Origin: Diphasiastrum complanatum
Lineage: Eukaryota; Streptophyta; Lycopodiopsida; Lycopodiales; Lycopodiaceae
Direction: 5' to 3'
Assembly (NCBI GenBank): GCA_029204225.1
Contig: CM055100.1
Coordinates: forward strand, 46,049,840-46,113,839
Length of the DNA: 64,000 bases
Below the pieces are notes generated by a model, which worked only from the letters and a program-made list of their open reading frames with translations, did not search any database and had not been told where the DNA came from. Position numbers and translations under genes: made by a program. Position 1 is the first letter of the stretch. Each line of letters starts with the position of its first letter. Shown here piece after piece: positions 11,703-23,680 of the stretch.

Positions 11703-14070
11703 TCACATGTCCTCACCCTCAGATTCAACAGATCCCTCTGATGACGATTCCGATGAGTAGGTTTGTCCAGCTAGCATGGATAGGTACTTTTCTTCAGAAT
11801 AAGTAGGATTCCGCCAATGCTGACAACGTCTTTTTTGCGTTCTATACAAGAATTCACACTCAAGATTACAAAAGAAGCTCCAATCTCGTGTATTACATTA
11901 ATCCTGGATAGTGAGCTCTACATACATGCCAACTTTTTGAGGCCCTAACACCTTTAGTTTGTGCGTAAACAGAGTTCCATGTTGCAGTTGTTCCAAATAA
12001 TCTTCAGATTGGCTGCCCCCCCTTTTCTAGGTAAGTGCAGAGTTGTGATTTCTTTAGTAATGGGTAGATAGTCCATCCTAGCATATATTAGTTGAATGCT
12101 CAACAGGGTTGGCCACAAACCCTGCCAAATCAAGTGAACAATAGGTCATCCATAATTGATGTGCCGGATGTTTCTCCCGTTTGCTTATATATTTTGCCAT
12201 CTCTTTTTTGAAAATTTAACATACTTATCTTCCCATTTTATGTACAAGGTCCACAATTCTGGATACTAAAAGTCTATAAGGTTGTCAATTCAAGGCTTCT
12301 TTAAAATAGACTGAATATCGATAATCTTCTCGTTTTGTGTATTGGTAAATCGGATATAATGTTCTTCTTTGAATTGAACATCTGATTCTGATCTAAATGT
12401 AGATTCTTTAGAGTTCAGATATTCCAGAGCATATAGAGAGGAACGGCCTATTGAATAGAGTTCAGATAAGTGAGCCCTGTAGGATAGCCCAAGATAGGCA
12501 TCATTTTTCTTCAATATTTAGGGTTTTCCAAAAAAGTCATGAATTCTTCAGCTCCCCAAACAGCATTCCAATCCTTATTACAATAACTTTTTAAACCTGG
12601 AAGAAATACGTATTCAATCATCCACATTTGTTCAATATTTCAAAATTGTGACATGTAATTAAATAGCTTTCTTCAAAGATGGAGGATTTCTTTCATCAGT
12701 ACCTAATTAGGTTCAATTCTCGGCCTGACTTCCCTTCTTCTTCTCTTCTTGTTCTTAGGTGTTGCTGCTTCTTCTGCTTTTGAGTACTTGCTTCCTTGCA
12801 CAGAAGGATCAACAAAGTGGTCATCCTCATTATCAGAATTAATTTCTGATATCACTGTCATGGTTTGTACTTCGTGGTCCTTCATTATTGGCTTAGCTGA
12901 CTTTAGCTGCTTCAGTTGTTCTTCCAATTCCCGAATTCGTTTATGGTCCGTGGGATTCATGCACTCGATCATGTCTTTCTAGTAGTTATTCACCCTTGCA
13001 CTAGTCTCAGGTTCATCATCCAAACTCATGGAGTCTTCCTCTTCTGCTTCTTTGAATATAGCAGCCGAAAGTGCCTCATTTTATTTTTGTAAGGGGTTCA
13101 GCAGTTTGGTCTTTATCAGCTCCATCATATCAATCCTGTATTTTTTGAATTTGTATCTATTCACTGTCACACATCCTTTCTCAATGATCAAGGTATCGAC
13201 AAATGTCTTCAGAGTTTGATGTTCCAGCTGGGTCTGTAGTAACTCCGTTTTGTATTGGAGTCGCTCCGTCTGGTAGGACTGTGCTACCGTCAATTTCAGT
13301 TTGGCATCATCCAATTCTTTTTGCAACTTTTGATTTTGATCCTTTGTAGCGAAGTGATCGCTCTGCTCTATCAGGATCTGGCTCTTTTTATTTGCCACAT
13401 CAGCTCGCAGCTCTTCAACTTCTCGTTGTAGTTGAGCCATCTGAAGATCTTTTTGCCTTAAGCATTGTAGCTGTAATTCATTTGTCTTATGCAATTCTTC
13501 TAATTGCTCATCCTTTGTTGTTGAGAGCAACAACAATTCCGGAACCCTGGCAGCACTGACAGAAAGTGTGGCGATCCTGTCTTGTTATTTTTGAACCTGG
13601 TCCTGCAATCGACCCACCTCGTCTATGTCCTGTTCTCTGTTTTTGACATACTCTAACAAACTTCCAGCATTATTCAGCAAAGATTCTAACGTTGGAAAAA
13701 TTGTACTAGAAGTTAGATCAAACAAGTCGAATTTAAAAGCTGCTTCAGCAGATGATTTTACATTTGCCCTTTTGAGTTTTTCTCTAACATCCTCAGGAGG
13801 CTGGTATGCATCTTCATTAATCAAATCCTCCATATTCTCCTCAACAACTTTGTTCGTTTGCTTAGGGCTCTCTGTTGTCTGTACCTTTCCAACTAATATG
13901 TCGCTCTTCCATCATATGGTCTATCAGTGACTGTGAATCATCAATTTGAATAGTTTTCGTTTCCGAGATGTGTTCTTCCTCCACAGCTTGCCGGGTTCCA
14001 CTCGTCTTTGTGGCATCTTCTATCATATGATCAACAGTACGAGTGATTGTTCTAGCAATGATTCCAACCG
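11703..14070 (-). pseudogene. Decayed gene for a coiled-coil protein, unidentified
   Basis: Long coding-like reading on the minus strand. From about 14070 (ATG at 14026) an acidic N-terminus leads to NEDAYQPPEDVREKLKRANV at 13.8 kb and a heptad-rich coiled coil at 13.54-13.15 kb (QREVEELRADVANKK, QKLQKELDDAKLKLTVAQ). The pieces ending at 13833, 13536 and 12972 share one frame, broken by stops at 13585 and 13081. A basic patch KNKKRRRREVRPR follows at 12.7 kb, then, in shifted frames, DWNAVWGAEEFMTFF (12.55 kb) and a Cys/His-containing C-terminus (FCNLECEFLYRTQKRRCQHW, about 11.85 kb) with an acidic tail ending at TGA 11703-11705. Total is about 780 codons. It lies downstream of Gypsy G1 on the same strand and may be an extra retroelement ORF, a gag of another element, or a host pseudogene; I do not recognise it. 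Confidence 0.5.
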
Positions 14071-14169
14071 TTAATATGGAGGGTCGAAAAACTATGAAGG
14101 ATCGGAAAATTATGAAAAAGGGTCAAAAAAATTCCTTTGACAGGGATCACAGTTTAGAATAAACTTATG

Positions 14170-16340
14170 CACATCTCTTAAACTTATGCACATCTCTAGA
14201 CATAGTGGGCCACCAATATTTCCCATTCATTATTTTTCAAACCGTGTTCTTTAACGCATAATGCCCTCCAACATCTTTTTCATGAAAAGACTTGATCACT
14301 ATTTGTACTTCCTATGGTTCTAAGCATCTTCGAAGCTCATCATCATTTCCAAGTTTATAAAGTACACCGGATGTAATCGTACATGGTGCTACTTTATGTT
14401 GAAAAACATTTTTTTCTTCCCGAGTCATTCCTTTCGATTATAACAATGTTTGTAAGTACTAAATAATGTCGCCATATGTTGATTTTTCAATATCTATCAG
14501 CATCAATTCTCATCTGGTAGATTATCCGAAATAGGATCTTTGTGTTCAGTAGTTTCCAATCTTGATAAATAACCCACATTCATATGATATTTGCCAGGTC
14601 AAATTTCTACTATATAATCAAATTTTGATAGTAAAAGAATCCAACGAGCAATCTGACCTGATAAGTTTGGCTTATTAACCAGGTACTTTATAGCATAACG
14701 ATCAACATGAAATGTGAACGCATAACTTAATAAATAGTGTCGAGATTTCTTTATCGAATAAATCATCCCCAAAGTCTCTCGCTCAATAATTCTTTAGATG
14801 TAGACAACTGTCTGCTTGCATAATATATAGGATAATTTCTTTTGGCATCATTTTTCTGACTCAAGATGCTTCCTATTGCAAAAGAAGAGGTGTCCACATA
14901 AACATGAAATTTCCTTGTCCACAATCAAGAGGTCGCAAAATTGGAGTAGTTTTCAATTTGGTTTTCAATTCTTCAAAAGACTTTTGGCAATCTGCACTCC
15001 ATTCATAAACAATATCTTTCTTTGATAACTTGTTCAAAGGAGCTGCTAGAATGGCGTAATCCTGTATAAATCTTCGATAATAGCCCAAATGCCCAAGAAA
15101 ACCTCTTAACTCCTCAGATTGGTTGGTGGTAAGAGTGCATCATTGACTTTCACCGTATCTTGATCAACTTCGATACCTCGTTCTGAAATTCCATGTCCTA
15201 GAAGAATATAGATGTTTATCAGGATATAACTTTTCAATGTATGTTGAAGCTTCTCCATATGGTCTTTGTGTGAACTGAAAATGCAAAAATCATCTATAAA
15301 TATTTCAAAAAAATTTCTTAATATATCTTGAAATATAACTATCATCATTCTTTGAATTGTAGCAGGTGTGTTGCAAAGTCCGAATGGCATTCGAATATAT
15401 TCATAGGTACCCCCAATTTGTTGTAAAGGATTTTTTATGTCGATCCTCTGGTCTAAGTTGTACTTGATTGTAACCAGAAAAACCATCCAGAATTGTATCT
15501 TTCAAAACCTACAACCTTGTATAATATCATCTCTGTGAATGGCAAATGATGATAATCCTTTTTTGTTGCTTCATTTAGTTTTCTAAAATCCTGACATACT
15601 CAGATTTTACCGGCTTTCTACTTTGGAACCACCACAATGGGTGATATCCATTCACTGCTCAAAACTGGATAAATTATCCCAGCTTCGAGATATTTATCTA
15701 ATTCTGTTTTCACCGTCAGAGAATACTTAGGATTCAGTCTGTACTACCTCTGTCGAATTGGTAGAGCTTCTGCTTTTAAATCAATTTGGTGCTCACTAAA
15801 TTTTCTAAAAATGCTTTTTAAATCGTTTAAATCCCAAGCAAAAACATTAATAAAGTTCTTCAATAACTTATAATAAAGACTACCATCATGCTTTGATAGG
15901 TGAACAAAAATATTCATTTCCTTTCAAATTTTATCATTGTCGATCATCCCCATGGTAGTGTTTATCTCACTTTTTCCATGTACTTCTCTGCTTTGGGACT
16001 CATTAGGCTCTGCCTGTTCTTTCTCCAGTTCATAACATTCAATAAGTAATTACATCAGCCTCATAAATTCACGGACGAGCCAATAAAAATGGACATGTAG
16101 GGATTGCTACTGCTTTAATTACCACAAAATTTAGCAAAAATAATTCCCCTTCGATTTTTACTTCAACATTGTTGAGTACCCACTGGTTTTCTCCTGGTCT
16201 GGTCCGCTAACCTTAAGAATTTATTAGTAGGTGTAATATGAGTCAATCCAAGCTCATGAGCAGTTTCTTCTCTAGTGATATTCACTCCAGCTCCTGAATC
16301 AACTAGCACATTAGAAATAGTACATCTTTTTTGTCGGAAA
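14170..16340 (-). pseudogene. Gypsy G1 pol: protease, RT, RNase H, integrase zinc finger
   Basis: Reading leftward: a retropepsin site VLVDSGAGVNITREE near 16.29 kb; RT from about 15.71 kb (LEAGIIYPVLSSEWISPIVV, DFRKLNEATKKD), fingers and palm with RMPFGLCNTPATIQR at 15.4 kb and the catalytic FIDDF at about 15290; then the RT connection GYYRRFIQDYAILAAPLNKL at 15.06 kb; RNase H remains to 14.6 kb; and the integrase H2C2-type block GGHYALKNTV and GKYWWPTMSRDVHKF at 14.3-14.2 kb. The reading is broken by many stops and shifts. Loss of the integrase core makes it non-autonomous. Domain order identifies Ty3/Gypsy rather than Copia. Confidence 0.85.
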
Positions 16341-16394
16341 GTGGTTTGTGCAGAAGATAGGTCTAGCTCGAAAAGGAAATGAATGAAATTTCAA

Positions 16395-16990
16395 ACAAGA
16401 CAATAGTGATAGAAATCATGTTTGAACTTATAGTAACTAACTTTGAAATTGTCAGTACTACAGTGATTACGTAGCCAAACAATTAAACATCGAAAATTAT
16501 CAGACAAATAATTAGTCGTAAAGAAATACAGAAACACATATAGTCTGAGACGAAACTGAACGCAATAAGGAATAGTATTGATTCAAAACAAAACAGAAGT
16601 AAATGAGTACAATAGGTTACGGATCGAAGCCGTGTACTCTATGCTATCTCTGAGCGGCTAAAATGAAAGTCTGAATTAATGCGCAATGCTGATGAGCAGT
16701 AGCGCAATAGCAATCTCTAAAATAATTCTAAGAATTGAGCTAGAATGCTCAAGAGTGTTCAAGCTCGCAGGCTTGAGAGAGAGAGCTAACTATTCAAAAG
16801 CTTCTGATAATTCTGATTTTTGATTGATTAATCTGTATGAAAATGAACAGTTATTTATACTAAGAAATTAGGTCGTCAATTGCGATCGCCAGTTGGCTGG
16901 TGATCCGCTGGCATCCATCCGGTCCTTGCCATTGATTGCTGATAAGCGGTGAAATTGGCCGTAAACGTGTTCCTTACTTAACTAGTAGAT
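16395..16990 (-). repeat. Probable 5' LTR/leader of Gypsy G1
   Basis: No coding potential. On the minus strand it has a TATA-like GTATAAATAA (16851-16860) and, further down, TTTGGCTACGTAATC and TGATTTCTATCACTA. Both of the last two blocks recur in the same order on the plus strand at 30.27-30.31 kb. That shared pair and the position just upstream of the protease suggest LTR/leader sequence. Exact ends and a second LTR were not found. Confidence 0.5.
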
Positions 16991-17735
16991 AAAATAATGA
17001 TGACACAATTCTAATAGTGAAGTTCTTTATGAGAGAATATTTCAATGTTTTTGGGTGACATATCATAAGCACTATTGGAGTGAAGCAAGGGTGTTCACTT
17101 TCACCTAAACTTTTTGGAACATATATATGCATCAGTAAAGGCCCTCTTTGGTAGGTGGAACTAGTACCACACCATCTTCAACAGAAAGATGGTGATCAAG
17201 ATGTCTCCAAATGCCATGTAGGATATAGAAAAATATCAAAATAAAAAAAACAATATTGTTTATTTGCTTGCCCCCACCACTCCCGAGGCCTCCCCAACTC
17301 CCAATGATCTAACCACAGTGTCTATAGTCACAGTTAAGAACTGTAAACAGTTCGTAGTATAACTTGACTAAATTCAAAAATATTCCCTCCATTGGTTACG
17401 AAAAGGACAATATTTTCATTGGATCTAGAATATGAAAAATTGAATCAGGAAAAATTGCAAAATGTTTACATATGCATTCCTTCCACAAGAATGGAAATAT
17501 GGGTGCCATCTCCAATTATGAACGCCATCATCATCTTGGAATGGAAATATGGGCACCAACCACCTATTGGAATGAAAAAATGAGCGGCATTTCCAAATTT
17601 GAATCAAGCATACAAGCATGGAGATTGGATTGATCGTACATAGTATATAATATAATCAAAGATGAGTATTTTATTTTGCTTCATATAATCTGGTCATAGT
17701 ATTTTGATGCAACTGAGTACTCTATTGTTTTTTTT
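16991..17735. other. No clear gene
   Basis: Contains a short imperfect duplication around 17480-17560 (GAATGGAAATATGGG twice). It may be intron or 5' flank of the spliced pseudogene that follows. No exon could be supported. Confidence 0.35.
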
Positions 17736-19260
17736 ATGATGACATTGTATCATCTACATGTGGATATCCCTATTGATTTGGCACTTTTGCAAAGAAGAGA
17801 AGACAAAGGAATTCAAATATCTGCCGAGAATCGTTCTCGTTACAGGGCAGAAGGGAAAAAAAACTTGGATTTGTGGATAGATGGAACATTATATTCACAA
17901 GATCCAAGCACTTTGACACATCCCACATTCTCTTCAATAACTCATTTAGTTATATGGATATGCAATGAGCATAGTGGATTACTAGGATACTGTGAAAGAT
18001 TGCAGAACCATGGAAAACAACTTTATATGAATAAAGTTCACTTTTTAGAAGGTGACTTTATTCGGATATCCTCTTATTGTCAGAATAGAGATTGTCATTT
18101 CCAAAAGACGTTAGAAGAAGAAGAACAACTTAAAAAAAATAATGAATCATTACAGAAGATAACAATCGATATCAAATCAGAACTAGAGCAAATGCAATCA
18201 GTCTTACAGTCTATTCGTATTGAAAATTTACAATTATTGAAGGATGTGGATTTGGCAAAGAAGAAGACTGAAAGTAAGAAGCGAAAGCGAAAAAGTTGCA
18301 AGGATATTCAAACGCTTTCAAAAGGAGGTTATCGAAATAGAAGGATCCGTGCATTCAAGTAAGCAGATTCTGATTTTTGTAAGTTTTTCAATGACATTTG
18401 GATTTAATTTCAGCTATGGTGACATTCTGTTAACTATCTGTTTTTTTTGCAGATCTGCATTAGTAGCTCCTCGGAATATTAAAGACAATGTTTCACTAGG
18501 AATGTCATTGGGCACAATATTGACTTGAAAATCCACTGAGCGTATCATGATGAACAATAGGAGTTCAAATGTAAAGTGTAAAATAGCAGAGTCTTTGATG
18601 GTGGACATTCAAATTTTTTTAAATAAGACTATAGTTCAGGGTGCTTGTGATTTTTCAGGTACTAGCAGGGAAGCATATGCAACAATATTTAAACTAATTA
18701 GAGAAGCTTTTAAGCAAGTTCAAATTAGAAAAGTCCCAATCCCTAGGACATATCACTTGAAAAAAGAGAGAGATACATTAAACATAGGTATGCATAAGAT
18801 CACTGGAACTCCATTTCATATTGAGGAGGTGTATGAAATTGATGGAATATCAATATTCTATAATTCATCAAACAACTTATTTGTTGATCTAAATTACTTG
18901 CTGAGATACATCGTCACATTCTATGATATAACCTATGAAAAGGTGAATGGCAAAATAATCATAGTACTTAAGTTAGATGAGTCATAAATTGTGAAAGGGC
19001 AGAAGATGGAGAGGGTTAGTATAACTCTCATGAATGGTGCTCTATCACAAACAGAGAACCAAGAAGATTTCAGATTCAATGTCCAGTCAGAAAATGATAT
19101 ATGGTGGTTGGCAGTGTTTCAGGTAACTAGCCTCATTATTACATTACATTCATTGAATAGTATTAATTCATTGTAAACTAAGTCTGATTAATTCTTTGGA
19201 CAGGTGCTGAAGAAGGGTCATGATATATTATCATGGATATTCTGTAGCAGATGGTGGTAG
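17736..19260 (+). pseudogene. Three-exon decayed gene, unrecognised family (transposase-like motif)
   Basis: Exon 1 (17736-18358) encodes about 207 residues with a coiled-coil, lysine-rich C-terminal half ending in KKRKRK. Intron 1 is 18359-18452 (GTAAGC..TTTTTTGCAG). Exon 2 (18453-19122) continues in frame but carries a TGA at 18526 and a TAA at 18985; removing them gives one frame with IPRTYHLKKERDTLN, HIEEVYEIDGISIFY and VLKLDES, then GQKMERVSITLMNGAL. Intron 2 is 19123-19203 (GTAACT..GGACAG, phase 0). Exon 3 starts VLKKGHDILSWIF and stops at 19260, where Gypsy G2 begins, so the 3' end is cut. The KLDE-x-MERVS-x-LMN layout resembles the first acidic motif of some transposases, but I cannot name a family. 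Introns with good sites and only two stops suggest fairly recent decay. Confidence 0.6.
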
Positions 19261-19264
19261 TCTT

Positions 19265-20225
19265 AAAATCCATAAGAACGCTTGCTGGCTAGCATCCAAA
19301 CCTTTGGCTATCGATAGGCCCCTAGAGCAGTGTGAAGTTTCAGTTTCCAATCGGATCGGCTGGACTCGACGGTTTTGGTGAGAACATCACATAAGATTTT
19401 ATTTATAGATTTCGCCTGGCCATTGCATCATGGATAATACAAGGAACTCTTGCGATGAACCACAAAAAATTTCGATAATAAATCTGCTATGGCAAAGTTA
19501 AAAAAATGTGTACCCCTATCGCTTATAAATTCTAGAGGACATTCGAAATGAATGATAACCTATTCATAGAGAAATTTTGCAGTAGAACGAGTGTCAACAT
19601 TTCAACAGCTCTAGCTTCAACCCATTTGCTACAGTAGTCCGTAGCCACTACGATATATCTAGATTGAGTGTTTCGAGCAGCGGGACTAATTGGTCCAACA
19701 AAATCAATCTCCCATTTTTGGAAAGCTTGATTAGTCATGACAGGGTGTAAAGGCTTATAGTTAGTTTTTTTTTATAAAAAGTTTTGTCCGTTGACAAACA
19801 TTATAGGCCTTTATGTAGGTGTGGGTATCTTTGAGGAGAGTTGGCCACCAAAATCCTGCCAAGAGGATTATTTTGGTGGTCGTTTCAGAAAAGAAATGAC
19901 CAGCTCCAACACCTTCATGGATTAGGAATAACTGAGGTTATTTCACCTTCAGTAAGACAAGGTCAGATAATTCCATCTAAACCTTGCTTGTAAAGTTGGT
20001 CTGCAATTAACGTATAAGGTTTTGTTTTGAGGACCAATGCACATTGTTTGGGTTTAGATAAGGAGGGATCCATCTACCCTAAAGTCAAATATTCGGTAAT
20101 ATCCTTGGCCCAAACTGGGGTATAGTCAACTTGAAAAAGAATGGCATCAGATAAATCATCGTTGACGCCTTGGTCTGGAGTTGGTAGATTAGGAATCCAT
20201 GATAGATGATCTGCTAGAAAATGTT
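19265..20225 (-). pseudogene. Gypsy G2 integrase
   Basis: From 20.2 kb leftward comes a linker, then the H2C2 zinc finger (NPEGVGAGHFF, GFWWPTLLKDTHTY, YNVCQRTK near 19.95-19.8 kb). The core starts at KWEIDFVGPISPAARNTQS (19.7 kb, first Asp) and continues to FISDRGTHFFNFAIADLL (second Asp, about 19.52 kb). At the third catalytic position the sequence reads GQAKSINK where Gypsy integrases have GQAES or GQTE: Glu is replaced by Lys, and a stop lies just before it. Together with frameshifts near 19.56 kb this copy cannot be active. The C-terminus is truncated. Confidence 0.83.
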
Positions 20226-20229
20226 GAAC

Positions 20230-21514
20230 TCACTTTCTAACAACAATTCGAAACTCAAACTCGCGTAACAACAAGATCCATTGAGTAATGCGATCGGTTG
20301 CGCAAGTTTTATGGATTAGGTAGGGAAGTGTTTGATGATCAGTGAAGAATGCAAAAACTTTTTCCAAGAGATAAACCTCATACACCATTGCCAAAGCTTT
20401 ACACTCGATGTAATTGACTTCAGCGGGGGGGATCAATTGTCTACTGAGAAATCGGTTTGGATAATCTTTTTTGAATTCTCCTGGATGTGTGAGCACTGCC
20501 CCAATGGCATACTTGGATGCATCGGTATGCACATGAAATTCCTTGGAGTAATCAGGAGCCCGGAGAATAAATAGGTGCATTGGTGAGGGCTTCTTTCAAC
20601 TGAATGAACGCAACTCATTGTTCATCAGTCCATTTGGGAACAATGACCACCCTATAAATTAATCGTGCTTTATTAGTGAGATAAAAAATGAAGCAGCGAT
20701 AATAATTGGCGTGGCCTAGGAATGACTAGACTTCGCGGATAGTACGTGGTTCAAACTGATTTTGAATAATCAAGACCTTGTCAGGGTCAGTTGTGATGCG
20801 GTTTTTTGAAATGATATGCCCTAAGAAGATGCCATGTGTTACCCAAATCTAGCATTTTTCGGGGTTCAAGGAGATTCTGAAGCGTTGACATTGGATAAAT
20901 TTTTTTTCCAGCACAGACATATGACGTGTTTCTTCTTAGTGTGCTCCTAAATCATGTAAGTAAACTTCTAGGGTATCTCCCATTTGTTGAGAAAAGGCAG
21001 CTTGCATAGCATGCTATAAAGTGCTAGGAGCATTACAGAGACCGAAGGGCATGACTTTCCAACAGAAGGTTCTCCATTTTGTGGCAAAAGTAGTTTTATG
21101 TTGATCTTCTTTAGCAAATTGAATCATATTGTAGCCGCTAAAGCCATCTAAGAATGAGTAGGCCTCATCTTCTGCTAGATTTTCTAAGATGGATTCACTA
21201 AAAGGTAATGGAAAATGATCACGTTCTGTGACAACATTAAGTTTCTTAAAGTCGACACAGATGCGGAGTTTTCCATTTTTCATAGGAACGATGACGATTG
21301 GAGAAACCCACTTAGTATGTTCGATTTCGTAGATGAATCCTGCATCTAACAAGCATTGTAATTCTTCTTTGATTTTGGCCTTGTAGATGAGATTGCATCT
21401 GTAGGGACGACTAGCAGTTGGCCTCACACTCGGTTTAAGGGGAATACGATGCATAGCTACTTCTCCCTTCATGTCTTTATAGGACCAAACAAAGACATGT
21501 CGGTATTTGTGCAC
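20230..21514 (-). pseudogene. Gypsy G2 reverse transcriptase and RNase H
   Basis: RT opens at about 21.51 kb (HVFVWSYKDMKG) and is uninterrupted to 21014, with HTKWVSPIVIVPMKNGKLR, CVDFKKLN and VMPFGLCNAPSTL. After a stop it continues to the palm motif near 20955, which reads VYLHDLG instead of the usual VYxDDL, so the first of the paired catalytic aspartates is His. The connection block SFLGHANYYRCF lies near 20.72 kb. RNase H (20580-20230) keeps FHVHTDASKYAIGAVLTH, ECKALAMVYE and FTDHQTLPYL. Several stops separate the parts. Confidence 0.86.
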
Positions 21515-23218
21515 AAGTTTTTCAAGCCTTCTTGCTCACGATTGAGGTGAGCCCCGACGTGAACAATGCATTCGTTATTCTCATTGGGCTCACTCAAGGA
21601 TAGAGTGATTGTTCGTGTAGGGCCTTCGTAAGGTGAATTATCATTCGGCTCATGTTGAGCTTGTAATTGGATAGTCACATCCTCGATTGTATAATCCTTA
21701 AAATATGCAGGCACATCATGTGCGGGTGATTCAAGGGGGGCCTTGTCTTTCAACTGTTTGGTTGGTGATTTTGGAGGTTCTGGGATTGGGCGTATGAGCT
21801 ACGGAGATTTCAGGAACTTCTCGAACAGTGGTAAGATTTCCAAGTGGTTGGATGAGAAGCGTTTCTTCATTTTCTCCTTCATGGTATTGCCAAAAGGTTG
21901 TGGCTTTGGAGGACATGAGGTGTGCGGAGGAGGAATTGGGGGCACATCATGGACATCGTCGATTTGAAAAATTGTTTTATCCTCACAGAGGTTCCACTAA
22001 TAATTGGGTCGTTTGACACGGTATAGTTTAGTATCAAGTTTTTGGATCCGTAACTTTGGCAACTGGTTCCACCTTGGATGAATGTGGTGGAAAGGCTTTG
22101 AGTGGAAGTGCCTCCATGTAGTTGAGGATCTGAATGTCAGAAATGTCCAAATCGTCTAAGTAATTCTGAATTCGCAAGACATTTTTGTCATCTATGAATA
22201 AATAGTCTGATTCGTCAGTAGGTAGCCATGCAACGTTTAACAATTCATCATTGTGTGGAAGAATATTAATAAAATTGATATTAACAATAGACATGTCTAG
22301 ATCAGGTGGTTGTTTGTTCTCGTCCAAGAGTGTATAGGTACAATCAGCCTGATTTTGAGCACAATAATCAGCGTTCACACAATCAATCGTAGCCAAAATT
22401 GTGGCTCCAGTATATAATATCAGTAGATTCAACATAATGACCTTTCTCTTGGGTGGACTGGTAAGGCCCAAACACGTAAGTGGTAGCAGATAAATAAGTG
22501 TCATGGAAGCGTGTGGGTTTGAGTTTCCCAGATGCATCAATGGTAATGGAACTGTCTCTATTACCAAAGGTGACTCGGCCTTTGCTCCAGTCGTGAACGA
22601 CCTTTGCATTGGTGAGCCATGGTCGACCAAGCAGTAACTCATAGGAATAGGCGTTACTAGGAATATTGAGTACTACCAGGTCTATGGAAAATTTCAGGCC
22701 TCCTAGTTTGATCAAAATTTATGGGAAAAAATCGATAGGTCCGGACCACACTTTGATAAGCCATCTTGAGATGACAAGTGAGTTTGGTGAGTTTGTCTCT
22801 CAGGTTCCATTCCAACATGAGATATGTGGAGATGATATTGACACATGAGCCACCATCTAATATAGCTAAGGCTTCTCAAGATTGGCAATGAGTAGCTGGA
22901 ATCTTGATATTGCCTCTTTCACTGAGCAGATTGGTTAGGTGTAATGGCATTTCAGGTAGCTCATCAAGGGTGGTGGTTTCGGTGGAGTAGTTGTTTTCAC
23001 TTACCTGCATGTTTCCATAGAACGTGGAAAGGGAGAGCCACGTTAGCTTGTAACAAATCTCCCCAGACTTTAGTGCCTTCAAGGGTTTTAGTAAGGCATG
23101 TGAGGTGCATGACGGAAAGTGGAAGAGTGTTGGTCTGCATTTTGAATTTGCTGATGATATTTGTGATGCAGCCTAATTTCTTCGGAAGGTTGAGGATATA
23201 CGATGGGTGCCCTAACAT
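21515..23218 (-). pseudogene. Gypsy G2 gag C-terminus and protease region
   Basis: Upstream part of the polyprotein in broken frames. Near 22.85 kb ALAILDGGSCVNIIS is the protease active site in its DGGS variant, which some plant Gypsy lineages use. It is followed by the C-terminal protease block ELLLGRPWLTNAKVVHDW at about 22.64 kb. Between protease and RT lies a long acidic linker (22.5-21.5 kb) with short open frames. To the right, 23.22-22.88 kb encodes a weakly conserved gag-like piece containing LEGTKVWGDLLQANVALP. No zinc knuckle was recognised. Confidence 0.72.
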
Positions 23219-23235
23219 CCTTTAATTGATACTTG

Positions 23236-23346
<111 letters not shown>

Positions 23347-23534
23347 GTATGAGAAATAGCAATTCCAATAACCTTCAGATCCAACAATTAGAAAAATACA
23401 ACAAAACATGAGAGAGTTAAAATAGCAATGATCGACTTATACAGTGCTTTCTAAATTTGACGGTACCACGTGTGCCCAGTTCTAGAATTATAGGCCCATC
23501 TTTCTTTTATGAGCCCTTTGAGTGCTCTTAAGTG

Positions 23535-23665
23535 ATTTTATCCTTGTACTTGGCAATTAGTGTGAATATACAGTGTGGGAGAGCAATTTTGTCTTGTCTT
23601 GTCTTGTTGCACTTGACGTTGTGCTGTGGTGATTGATTCGGTCAGGTTTTTAAATTGTATTCTCA
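23535..23665 (+). repeat. 5' LTR of Copia D, portion shared with the 3' copy
   Basis: 131 bp ending TTCTCA, followed after three bases by the primer site. It matches 27922-28052 over the same length with few differences. It includes a triplicated TTGTC(T) run. Confidence 0.85.
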
Positions 23666-23668
23666 ACT

Positions 23669-23680
23669 TGGTATCAGAGC
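23669..23680 (+). other. Primer-binding site of Copia D
   Basis: TGGTATCAGAGC is an exact match to the plant initiator tRNA-Met primer site. Confidence 0.93.

Larger units (their letters stand above)
14130..16990 (-). mobile_element. Truncated Ty3/Gypsy element G1
   Basis: Minus-strand element with an LTR/leader-like region at the right (16395-16990), then protease, RT, RNase H and the start of integrase. Gag is missing between leader and protease, and the integrase core and 3' LTR are absent at the left. Many stops show it is old. Confidence 0.8.
19261..23225 (-). mobile_element. Ty3/Gypsy element G2, no LTRs seen
   Basis: Minus-strand Gypsy with gag C-terminus/protease at the right, then RT, RNase H and integrase to the left, cut at 19261 against the spliced pseudogene. 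The right edge lies near the CT/CA microsatellite at 23.24 kb. No LTR pair or target duplication was found. Confidence 0.82.
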
